From Vreelandella nigrificans (GTDB taxonomy: Bacteria > Pseudomonadota > Gammaproteobacteria > Pseudomonadales > Halomonadaceae), in assembly GCF_002374315.1 (NCBI RefSeq), contig NZ_NWUX01000001.1, forward strand, positions 310,001-374,000: 64,000 bases of DNA, read 5' to 3'. Position numbers and translations under genes: made by a program. Under the pieces are notes generated by a model. That model searched no databases and was not told the origin of the DNA. It was given only the letters and a program-made list of their open reading frames with translations. Positions 1 to 6,631 of this stretch are shown here, piece by piece; the first letter of the stretch is position 1, and the number at the start of each line of letters is the position of its first letter.

Positions 1-613
1 CGGTAGTAGATGCTTCTTCTAGGCATCCGTGATGTGTCAGTAACTGATTGAGATAGGTATGTGCAAGATGGCGCGCCTCTGCTGCGTCGAGGCCTTCTGG
101 TGTCAGTGCCCCACGAAGCCATAGACCATCAATCATCGCGGCTAACCCTCGCGCCGCGTTGCGAGCATCGTGACGTGGCATAACACGTTGGAACTGATGG
201 CATAAGTTGGTGTATAGGCGGCGGTCGTTAACGTATTGCAGGCGCTGGAGAATGGGCTTATGCATGCTGCTAGCCCAGAAAGCAAGCCAGGTTTTGGCCG
301 CGGGGCCGGTTACTTGCGTCCGGTCAAAATTGCCTTCGATGATTGCCCCGATATGGGCGCGTGGCGAATTATCTTCGAGGGCGTGGCGGCGGGCTGATAC
401 GGCGCCACTAAGATCCGTTAGAATTTGGCGCATAGTGGCTTCCAGCAGGCCGTCCTTGCCTCCAAAGTAGTGGCTGATAATGCCAGCCGACACGCCGGCG
501 TGGCGTGCAATACGCATTACGGTCGCTTCGGCGAGGCCAACCTCGTCAATGGCCGCCATAGTGGCCTTGATTAACTGCTGGCGGCGTATTGGTTCCATTC
601 CCACCTTAGGCAC
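1..613 (-). CDS. betI: HTH-type transcriptional repressor BetI (partial, C-terminus off left edge)
   Basis: TetR-family repressor that in relatives controls choline uptake and glycine betaine synthesis. I translated it from a GTG at 613, preceded by GGAG at a good distance. The N-terminus MPKVGMEPIRRQQLI and the recognition helix region GVSAGIISHYFGGKDGLLEATM match BetI closely from memory of the E. coli protein; WLAFWASSMH and MIDGLWLRGAL in the ligand domain also match. The frame stays open for 204 codons to base 1, so only the last few residues can be missing. The betBA and betT genes are not in the window; they may lie beyond the left edge. Confidence 0.93.
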   Translation of the reverse strand, partial: MPKVGMEPIRRQQLIKATMAAIDEVGLAEATVMRIARHAGVSAGIISHYFGGKDGLLEATMRQILTDLSGAVSARRHALEDNSPRAHIGAIIEGNFDRTQVTGPAAKTWLAFWASSMHKPILQRLQYVNDRRLYTNLCHQFQRVMPRHDARNAARGLAAMIDGLWLRGALTPEGLDAAEARHLAHTYLNQLLTHHGCLEEASTT

Positions 614-719
614 AGCTATCTCCTAATGACGTTGAATGCCCTTCAGCACCTGAATCTTCAGTGTCTAAATATTGAAAAAGTATGATTGGGCATCATAGTG
701 ATGGGTTCATGATGGCACT

Positions 720-747
720 TTTTTATTGAACGTTCAATCAATAAAAA
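720..747. promoter_or_regulatory. Probable BetI operator upstream of betI
   Basis: A perfect 10-bp inverted repeat, TTTTTATTGA (720-729) and TCAATAAAAA (738-747), overlaps a perfect 12-bp palindrome TTGAACGTTCAA (726-737). This core agrees with the BetI site I know from Vibrio and E. coli. It lies 107 bp upstream of the betI start. On the minus strand TTGAAC could serve as a -35 followed at 17 bp by CATCAT, so bound repressor would cover the promoter. Autoregulation is an inference. Confidence 0.8.
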
Positions 748-773
748 GTTCACCAATATCTCTGCCTATTCCC

Positions 774-870
774 CTAGGTAAGTTCTTCTAGGTAAGTTCT
801 TCTAGGTAAGTTCTTCTGGGTAAGTTCTTCTGGGTAAGTCCCTTTAAGTAAGCGCTGTCAGTAAGTTCTT
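774..870. repeat. 14-bp tandem repeat array
   Basis: Five consecutive 14-bp units of the form CTAGGTAAGTTCTT run from 774 to 843. The first three are identical, the fourth and fifth have CTGGG and a changed end. Two more degenerate units follow to about 870 (TTAAGTAAGCGCTG, then TCAGTAAGTTCTT), and weaker echoes continue to about 892. The array fills the non-coding gap between betI and tRNA-Met. The remainder of 614-999 holds the BetI operator; I see no gene in it. Confidence 0.85.
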
Positions 871-999
871 AAAGCCAGTTCTTTTAAGCAAGTGACCTGA
901 AAAGGCTGGCGTTCAAATAACAGGTCGTGATTGCTCACCCATTCGGGCTTGCCTTTTGCATCTAATATAGGCATACTCTGCACCCGCTGATGCCGAAAA

Positions 1000-1076
1000 G
1001 GCTACGTAGCTCAGCTGGTTAGAGCACATCACTCATAATGATGGGGTCCCCTGTTCAAATCAGGGCGTAGCCACCA
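1000..1076 (+). tRNA. tRNA-Met (anticodon CAT)
   Basis: A 77-nt cloverleaf starting GGCTACG and ending CGTAGCC-ACCA, with the CCA encoded. The D-arm is AGCTCAGCTGGTTAGAGC, the anticodon loop is CTCATAA, and the T-arm carries GTTCAAAT. It closely resembles E. coli elongator tRNA-Met. A CAT anticodon can also belong to tRNA-Ile2, but the acceptor and anticodon stems favour Met. It lies 38 bp before the 4.5S RNA gene and may share its transcript. Confidence 0.95.
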
Positions 1077-1114
1077 ATCAGCGCCAATACGCCTATTTAA
1101 ATGCGTATGACTAC

Positions 1115-1224
1115 GGTGGCCCCTTAGGTCCTCCCGCAACGCTAAACTGCGAACCCCGCCAGGCCCGGAAGGGAGCAACGGTAGTGGTGGCTGCGTGTGC
1201 CGGGATGTGGCTTTTGGGGCCGCC
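1115..1224 (+). ncRNA. ffs: Signal recognition particle 4.5S RNA
   Basis: About 110 nt with terminal pairing GGTGGCCCC (1115-1123) to GGGGCCGCC (1216-1224). The conserved domain IV is present: CCAGGCCCGGAAGGGAGCA, then CGTGTGCCGGGATGTGGC on the 3' side, and TCCTCCCGCAACGCTA on the 5' side, as in E. coli 4.5S RNA. The RNA scaffolds Ffh in co-translational membrane targeting. No clear T-rich terminator follows; an inverted repeat at 1273-1300 lacks a T tract. Confidence 0.96.
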
Positions 1225-1358
1225 TCCATTTCTAGTCTCCCAGCGTTACCTTATTACTCTCTCCTCTGGCACGTCGACCTTAACTCGTTGAGGTGTCGAC
1301 TGGTGTCTGGTTATGCTATCACGTTACTAATAGATGGCTACTCGCTACGGATCATACG

Positions 1359-2117
1359 ATGAAAACACTCCTGCGACTGCTCCTTGGCTGTGCGGCGCTT
1401 TTGGCGTTGCTATTGGCGGGCCCTGCATGGATGCTGGCGAGTGGGACAATTGCAACCGATGTGCACTGGTCTAGTCTTGATCGTTCATCTGCTGGGTTAG
1501 CGCCCACACCTGAAAGTTCGAGCGAAGCCGTGGTGCAGGTATATGCCGCTAATGCCTACAATTGGCGAGGTGCTTTTGGGGTGCATCCTTGGATCGCGAT
1601 TAAGGCGGAAGGAGAACCAGATTACCGTATTCTGCAGGTGATGAGCTGGCGCCGGCCGACTGTGGTTGCTGTCATTGATACGCCTGACCGTGCTTGGTTT
1701 GGCAATGCTCCTATGCTGCTTGCAGATTATAGAGGTGATACTGCAAGTACGCTTATTCCCGAGATAATCGCTGCCACGGAGCGTTACCCTAGTGCTGAAC
1801 GCTACCGCGTGTGGCCAGGGCCCAATAGCAATACTTTTATTGCTTGGATTGCTCGAGAGGTTGAAGGATTTGATGTGGCGCTACCGGCCACCGCGGTAGG
1901 TAAAGACTTCCTATTTGATGGTGTGTTTGCGCCTGCGCCCAGCGGAACGGGTTACCAGCTTTCGCTTGGTGGTATGTTTGGTTTTCTGCTGGCGAAAGAA
2001 GAGGGTGTTGAGGTTAATTTGCTAGGCTTGAGCTTTGGCATTGACGTTATGCGGCCTGCTTTGAAACTGCCCGGGATAGGGCGGCTAGGGATGTCTGCGC
2101 GCGTGTTGGGGAGCTGA
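1359..2117 (+). CDS. DUF3750 family protein
   Basis: A 252-aa protein of the uncharacterised DUF3750 family, recognised from the stretch around VVQVYAANAYNWRGAFGVHP and the later AERYRVWPGPNSNTFIAWI, which is typical of the family. The start at 1359 (MKTLLRLLLG) places a 20-residue hydrophobic helix right at the N-terminus, so it is either membrane anchored or secreted. An upstream in-frame start at 1293 would add 22 polar residues and spoil the signal sequence. No catalytic motif is recognisable to me. The gene is followed at 80 bp by the toxin-antitoxin pair, with its own promoter, so they are probably unrelated. Confidence 0.82.
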   Translation: MKTLLRLLLGCAALLALLLAGPAWMLASGTIATDVHWSSLDRSSAGLAPTPESSSEAVVQVYAANAYNWRGAFGVHPWIAIKAEGEPDYRILQVMSWRRPTVVAVIDTPDRAWFGNAPMLLADYRGDTASTLIPEIIAATERYPSAERYRVWPGPNSNTFIAWIAREVEGFDVALPATAVGKDFLFDGVFAPAPSGTGYQLSLGGMFGFLLAKEEGVEVNLLGLSFGIDVMRPALKLPGIGRLGMSARVLGS

Positions 2118-2138
2118 TTGGTTATGAGGCGGCGCCAT

Positions 2139-2171
2139 GTGTTTGCAAACACTTATTTGTTAATCTAGTAT
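2139..2171 (+). promoter_or_regulatory. Promoter with overlapping palindromic operator for the Xre-RES operon
   Basis: GTGTTTGCAAACAC (2139-2152) is a perfect 14-bp palindrome. It contains TTGCAA (2143-2148), which is followed after exactly 17 bp by TAGTAT (2166-2171), a reasonable sigma-70 pair. A further copy of TTGCAAAC occurs at 2205-2212, just inside the antitoxin gene. An operator on the -35 suits autorepression by the Xre antitoxin. The promoter and operator roles are inferred from position and sequence. Confidence 0.65.
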
Positions 2172-2197
2172 TTATGGATAGGTGACGAGGATAGGCT

Positions 2198-2596
2198 ATG
2201 CAAATTGCAAACGATATTTCCCAAAACAGGGCTGCTGCTGCAGCGGGCTTGAAAGCAGCAGTACGTATTCTGGATAAGTGGCGAGCAACTGGCGAGCAGG
2301 GTGAAGCGATTTTACGCGTTTCGCATAGTACCTACGCACGCGCTCGGCGGGGAGATCTTGCTGAAATCAAGCTGGATAGCGATCAGCTTACCCGGATCAG
2401 CTACTTACTTAATATCCACGCTACGCTACGGATGATATTTGATAACCCTGAAAACCTTTATGGGTTCGTCAATATGGTCAACCAAAACCCCTACTTTAAT
2501 GGCCGTACACCGCTAGAAATCATGGGGTCTGGAGATTTTGCGGCGCTTTATGAAACCTTTAAGCGTATTGATAGCCTGCGGGGAAGTCAGTGGTAA
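2198..2596 (+). CDS. Xre/MbcA/ParS-type antitoxin
   Basis: A 132-aa antitoxin of the Xre-RES type. The N-terminal half (about residues 20-75) is the Xre-like helical DNA-binding part, with AILRVSHSTYARARRGD as the probable recognition region. The C-terminal half (about 85-130) is the DUF2384 toxin-binding domain, recognised from NQNPYFNGRTPLEIMGSG. It should neutralise the RES toxin encoded next and bind the palindrome upstream. The toxin start overlaps the antitoxin stop by 7 nt, so translation is coupled. GACGAGG sits before the ATG. Confidence 0.88.
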   Translation: MQIANDISQNRAAAAAGLKAAVRILDKWRATGEQGEAILRVSHSTYARARRGDLAEIKLDSDQLTRISYLLNIHATLRMIFDNPENLYGFVNMVNQNPYFNGRTPLEIMGSGDFAALYETFKRIDSLRGSQW

Positions 2597-3285
2597 AGGC
2601 TGCTGACTTGCCGACATTGTCAGCTGGGAAAGCTACCGGCTATCGCTTGGTTAACAGTAAATTCCCACCTATTGACCTGTTCGATGATGTGGCGGATGCA
2701 GAAGAATTTGCCGCACTTCACGCATTGCAGGCATTAACGAATCCACGTTTACAAAATGAAATCGGTAACTTGGCACTGTTGCCAACGGGGCAAATTCCTT
2801 TTGGAATTCGTGGCTGCTCTTATGCGGTTGCACCGTTTACACATGTGAATCCGCAGGGGTCGCGCTTTAGTGACGGCAGTTTTGGTGTGCTCTATTTTGC
2901 CGATACGTTTGAAACTGCTATTGCTGAAGTAAAGCATCATCAGCAGGTGTATTGGCAAAATGTCCCCGGTTTGCACTACGAGCGGTTTGTCTTTCGCGGC
3001 TTAAAAAGCACTTTTGATGAAGGTGGCTTTTACGATGCGCTCACGTTACCCATTGAGCATGCTATTTATGCACCCGATGATTACTCTATCTCGCAGCCAT
3101 TTGGTGCTGAGGTCCGTCAATCTTCGGGTGGGTTGCGCTACCATTCTGTTCGTCAGCAGGGCGCCAGCTGTTGGGCGCTTACTACGCCAAGTGGTGTGGC
3201 TGACATCATCCAAACCACCCACTTGGAAATGATTTGGAACGGCGCTATCACCCAGGTAAACCATCTGCGCTTTTCCCGACGATGA
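2590..3285 (+). CDS. RES-domain toxin (NAD+ phosphorylase/glycohydrolase family)
   Basis: A 231-aa RES toxin; characterised relatives (MbcT, P. putida RES) degrade NAD+. The hallmark residues are visible: Arg19 in GYRLVNSKFPP, Arg92 in GSRFSDG, Tyr102 in GVLYFAD, and Glu108/Glu113 in ETAIAEV. A serine-containing QSSGGLRYHSVR region follows near residue 175. It starts with GTG inside the end of the antitoxin gene, with GGGGAAG as ribosome site. Length is somewhat greater than the roughly 150-aa RES core because of an N-terminal helical extension of about 60 residues. The reading frame is intact, so the pair may be functional. Confidence 0.9.
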   Translation: MVKAADLPTLSAGKATGYRLVNSKFPPIDLFDDVADAEEFAALHALQALTNPRLQNEIGNLALLPTGQIPFGIRGCSYAVAPFTHVNPQGSRFSDGSFGVLYFADTFETAIAEVKHHQQVYWQNVPGLHYERFVFRGLKSTFDEGGFYDALTLPIEHAIYAPDDYSISQPFGAEVRQSSGGLRYHSVRQQGASCWALTTPSGVADIIQTTHLEMIWNGAITQVNHLRFSRR

Positions 3286-3297
3286 TGGTAGGCGAGA

Positions 3298-3774
3298 TTA
3301 GCTATTCTGCTGCTCCGTAAAGCGCTGCATGATAGCCAGGGTTTCATCGCTTACGTGGTGCTCCATGCCTTCTGCGTCAATGCGCGCGGTGCTGTCATTA
3401 ACGCCCAAAGCACGCAAAAAATGCAGCACGACATTGTGGCGCGCTCGAGAGGTTTCCGCCATTTTCTGCCCCTCTTCCGTTAGAAACAGAGAGCGATAAG
3501 GCTTACTGGTAACTAAGCCCAGATCATTTAAGCGGCGAATCATTTTCGATACTGTCGCTTGGCTGACTGCCATGCGACTAGCGATATCCGCCGCGCGGGC
3601 TTCTCCACGATGGCGCAGTAGGTCGCCAATCAACTCAACATAATCTTCGATTAGCTCAGTTTCATGGGCATTACGTACCGTTTCATATTGCCTTGCATGC
3701 TGCTCCAAGGGAGGCAGGGCATCGCCGCTGAGGCTCGGTGGTGAAGAAGTGCGCTGCTGTTGGTGATCACTCAT
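3298..3774 (-). CDS. mntR: Manganese-responsive regulator MntR (DtxR family)
   Basis: A 158-aa DtxR/MntR-type metalloregulator. The order is winged helix (about 40-100; AADIASRMAVSQATVSKMIRRL as recognition region, then the LFLTEEGQKMA wing) and dimer/metal domain with DAEGMEHHVSDET, which closely matches E. coli MntR from memory. ATG at 3774 is preferred over a TTG six bases upstream. It is transcribed away from a metal ABC importer, with an MntR-like palindrome between them, so it probably represses that importer when Mn(II) is plentiful. Confidence 0.92.
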   Translation of the reverse strand: MSDHQQQRTSSPPSLSGDALPPLEQHARQYETVRNAHETELIEDYVELIGDLLRHRGEARAADIASRMAVSQATVSKMIRRLNDLGLVTSKPYRSLFLTEEGQKMAETSRARHNVVLHFLRALGVNDSTARIDAEGMEHHVSDETLAIMQRFTEQQNS

Positions 3775-3840
3775 TGGCAAATTTTATCAAGGTTAGTGGA
3801 AACGTTGATTGGTGATAGTAGCTTATTTTTGTGCATGATT

Positions 3841-3857
3841 GTTAGCCAAGGCTAAAC
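3841..3857. promoter_or_regulatory. Probable MntR operator
   Basis: TTAGCC (3842-3847) and GGCTAA (3850-3855) form an inverted repeat with a 2-bp centre, within GTTAGCCAAGGCTAAAC. It resembles the E. coli MntR box, whose centre reads TAGCAAAGGCTA. It lies between the divergent mntR and importer genes, 67 bp from the first and 70 bp from the second. Binding is inferred. Confidence 0.7.
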
Positions 3858-3927
3858 TGTTTGCACAAAGCTTTTTTATTGAGCTAAAGTAATAGTGAGT
3901 CGAATCCTAGCATAGTGGAGGTAAGTA

Positions 3928-4842
3928 ATGACCAAGCGGTGTATGTGGATGGTGTTGGGCGCGTCCTTGGCCTGGGGGAGCAGTAGTGCTCAGGCAGATG
4001 AGCTGCTCGAATCGCCAATTAGCGTTGCTGTTACCTTTTCTGTGCTGGGAGACTTGGTCGAGAGAGTGGCGGGCGACGATGCGCGAGTAACAGTATTAAC
4101 GCCTGTTAACGCCGAGGTGCATGAGTGGGAGCTAACGCCTGATAATTTTGCGGCGTTAGAGAATGCTGACTTGGTTTTCTACAATGGCTACCAGCTTGAG
4201 CAGTGGATGCGTCAAGTAGAAGCAACGGTGAGCGACAGCGTCCCAGTGATTGCTGTGGCGGAAGCATCGGGCTACCCGACTCAGTCCATTGTGACAGGGG
4301 AAATGGAAGGCGATGTAGATCCTCATTTATGGATGGATCCCCGCGCTGCTGCCGCTTATGTACAGGTGATTGCGAATGCTATAGAGGATTTGCTACCGCA
4401 CCAGGCAGAAGCGATTCAACAGCGTGCCGTATCGCTCAAAGAACAGTTGCATGAGTTGCATGTCGAGCTGCAAGAAGCGCTAGAGATTATTCCTGAAGAG
4501 CGGAGAGTACTGCTTTCAAGTGAAGCTGCCTTCCTTTACTTCTCTGATGCTTATAACTTCAAGCATGATGGTATTTGGGGCACCAACGCTGAAACCGAAG
4601 GCTCTCCACGCCAGCTGATGCGCATCATTGATATGATTAATGAGCGTCAACCGGCTGCGCTCTTTTGGGAAAGCACCATTTCTGACCGATATGTGTCCAG
4701 TGTCGCGCGTGATACAGGATTACCGGTTGCCGGGCCGCTCTATGTTGACTCATTAAGCGAACCATCCGGGGAAGCGGGTGACTATTTTGCCATGTTGCGT
4801 CATAACGTAGAGTTACTGCGCCGCCACCTTGCTGTTGAGTAA
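3928..4842 (+). CDS. Metal ABC transporter substrate-binding protein (Mn/Fe type)
   Basis: A 304-aa cluster A-I periplasmic binding protein, SitA/MntC/PsaA-like. A signal peptide (about 1-23, ending SSAQA) precedes the mature part. The four metal ligands fall at the family spacing: His65 (AEVHEWELTP), His133 (DPHLWMDP), Glu199 (SSEAAFLYF) and Asp274 (YVDSLSEPSG). The His-His-Glu-Asp set and absence of a His-rich loop favour Mn or Fe over ZnuA-type zinc. GGAGGTAAGTA precedes the ATG. It heads a three-gene operon with an ATPase and a permease, facing mntR. Confidence 0.9.
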   Translation: MTKRCMWMVLGASLAWGSSSAQADELLESPISVAVTFSVLGDLVERVAGDDARVTVLTPVNAEVHEWELTPDNFAALENADLVFYNGYQLEQWMRQVEATVSDSVPVIAVAEASGYPTQSIVTGEMEGDVDPHLWMDPRAAAAYVQVIANAIEDLLPHQAEAIQQRAVSLKEQLHELHVELQEALEIIPEERRVLLSSEAAFLYFSDAYNFKHDGIWGTNAETEGSPRQLMRIIDMINERQPAALFWESTISDRYVSSVARDTGLPVAGPLYVDSLSEPSGEAGDYFAMLRHNVELLRRHLAVE

Positions 4843-4848
4843 ATCATC

Positions 4849-5667
4849 ATGAAGCCCCTGTGTGAGAGTGCCCCGGCTGCTATTGATATTACGAATCTTT
4901 ATGCCGCTTATCATCGTCAGCCGGTGTTAGAAAATATCAACTTATCGTTTCCAGCAGGAAAGTGGACGGCTATCGTGGGGCCTAATGGGGCTGGTAAGTC
5001 GACGCTTTTTCATGTGCTAACGGGCGGGATGTCGCCCCTACGTGGTCGTGTGAAGGCGTTTGGGGAGCCAATCGCGTTTCATAGGAAGGCCGGTAACATT
5101 GCCTATATGGCGCAGAGAGAAGCCATTGAGTGGGATTTTCCTATCTCTGTATGGGAAACCGTCATGGGGGGGCGTTATGGGCATATGCGCCACGATCCCT
5201 TATGGCGGCGGCTCCTGCCTGCTCGTTGGTATGCGGCTAGCCACCGGGACGCAGTGCACAAGGCGCTAGAGGACGTTAACATGCTGGCGCTTTCAGATCG
5301 TCCCATCGGTGCGCTTTCCGGAGGGCAAAAAAAGCGTGTGCTTTTGGCCCGCGCACTGGCGCAGCAGGCAAAAATACTACTGCTAGATGAGCCGTTGGCG
5401 GGTGTGGATCCACCTAGTGAGCAGCTTATCCTGGATGTTTTAAAGCGTGAGCGGGCTTCGGGCCGCACCGTCATTATGGTGACCCATGATATGCCTGGTG
5501 CACGTCGCTATGTTGATCATGTTGTATTAATCAATCGGTTCGTACGAGGCTCCGGCTTGCCCGAGGAGATGCTGAGCACTACCAAGCTGGCTGAACTAGC
5601 CGTTAGCGCGATTGAGCAAACGAATACTGACCAAACGCTTCGCTCCAGTGCTTTAGCGTTAAGGTAA
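4849..5667 (+). CDS. Metal ABC transporter ATP-binding protein
   Basis: A 272-aa ABC ATPase for the adjacent manganese-type importer. Walker A GPNGAGKST is at about 44-52, the Q-loop in YMAQREA, the signature LSGGQKKR near 155, Walker B ILLLDEPLAG near 175 and the H-loop VTHD near 208. All catalytic residues are intact. It begins 6 nt after the stop of the binding protein and ends 9 nt before the permease. The C-terminal 30 residues beyond the ABC fold are not conserved in anything I recognise. Confidence 0.93.
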   Translation: MKPLCESAPAAIDITNLYAAYHRQPVLENINLSFPAGKWTAIVGPNGAGKSTLFHVLTGGMSPLRGRVKAFGEPIAFHRKAGNIAYMAQREAIEWDFPISVWETVMGGRYGHMRHDPLWRRLLPARWYAASHRDAVHKALEDVNMLALSDRPIGALSGGQKKRVLLARALAQQAKILLLDEPLAGVDPPSEQLILDVLKRERASGRTVIMVTHDMPGARRYVDHVVLINRFVRGSGLPEEMLSTTKLAELAVSAIEQTNTDQTLRSSALALR

Positions 5668-5676
5668 GGATAAGGC

Positions 5677-6615
5677 ATGACCGAGATGTTGATGGGCCTA
5701 GAGGTCTTTAGTGATGCGTTGGTCAGCGGTTTAATCGCTGCGCTGATGATGCTGGTAAACTTGCTTCCCGAAGAGATATCGAAACCATTCCAATATGCAT
5801 TTATGCAGCGGGCGCTACTGACGTCTATTATGGTCGGTGCTATCTGCGGCATGCTTTCGTGTTACGTCGTATTAAAGCGGTGGTCGCTCTTGGGCGATGC
5901 TATTTCCCACGCCGTGTTACCTGGTGTTGCGTTAGCGTACTTATTAGGGCTGCCCTTTTTTATCGGCGCTTTTGTCACTGGGGCATTAACATCGCTGGGT
6001 ATTGGTGCCATTGAGCGTCATACGCGGATTAAATCCGATGCGGCGATGGGGATTATGTTCACTGGAGCATTTGCGCTTGGCATTGTGCTTATTAGTAAAA
6101 TCGCCTCTAGCACCCATTTAATGCATATCCTGTTTGGGAATGTGCTAGGTGTACAGCAGTCTGCGCTGTTGTTGACACTTGTAGCCAGTGTAGTTGCGCT
6201 GTTGGTGGTATGGCTCGCATTTAGGCCGTTGATGCTATACGCATTCGACCCTACCCAGGCGCAGGCGCTTGGCTTTAATACAGGCATCATTCACTACGGA
6301 TTAATCCTGCTACTTACGCTGACTATAGTAGCAAGCCTGGAAACGGTTGGCATTATCTTGGTAGTGGCCATGCTAATCACTCCCGGTGCGACCGCCCATC
6401 TATTAACAGATCGGTTTAAAACGATGTTGCTACTATCGATGGGCGTAGGCGTCGGGTCTGCCGTGCTGGGCTTATACCTCTCGTTCGCGTTTGATGTGGC
6501 TTCAGGCGGTACGATTGTGCTTGTGGCAACGGGTTGCTTCTTTATGGCGCTACTCTTCTCTCCCAAGCACGGTGTGCTAATGCGTTTATGGCGCCACCGC
6601 CAAGTTGAGGGGTGA
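5677..6615 (+). CDS. Metal ABC transporter permease
   Basis: A 312-aa ABC-3 family inner-membrane permease with about nine hydrophobic segments. Typical family features are LGDAISHAVLPGVALAYLLG and, later, LLTLTIVASLETVGIILVVAMLITPGATA. It completes the manganese-type importer operon. The N-terminal 40 residues (with one hydrophobic helix and LLPEEISKPFQYAFMQRAL) are a little longer than in many relatives, but this front part looks genuine because the AFMQRALL motif is usual. The gene converges on the CPA2 antiporter with 16 bp between the stops. Confidence 0.92.
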   Translation: MTEMLMGLEVFSDALVSGLIAALMMLVNLLPEEISKPFQYAFMQRALLTSIMVGAICGMLSCYVVLKRWSLLGDAISHAVLPGVALAYLLGLPFFIGAFVTGALTSLGIGAIERHTRIKSDAAMGIMFTGAFALGIVLISKIASSTHLMHILFGNVLGVQQSALLLTLVASVVALLVVWLAFRPLMLYAFDPTQAQALGFNTGIIHYGLILLLTLTIVASLETVGIILVVAMLITPGATAHLLTDRFKTMLLLSMGVGVGSAVLGLYLSFAFDVASGGTIVLVATGCFFMALLFSPKHGVLMRLWRHRQVEG

Positions 6616-6631
6616 CGTTGAAGGGGGCCGC

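Noticed and set aside
774..870. Tandem array considered as a CRISPR
   Set aside because: Units are 14 bp with no spacers between them; it is a simple tandem repeat.
1029..1229. Open frame on the minus strand over tRNA-Met and the 4.5S RNA
   Set aside because: It lies entirely on two stable RNA genes recognised on the plus strand; the frame is accidental.
1273..1300. Inverted repeat GTCGAC...GTCGAC after ffs as a terminator
   Set aside because: The stem is imperfect and no T tract follows on either strand, so I did not call it.
2139..3285. The toxin-antitoxin pair as part of a mobile element
   Set aside because: No integrase, transposase, flanking repeats or obvious change in base composition is visible around it.
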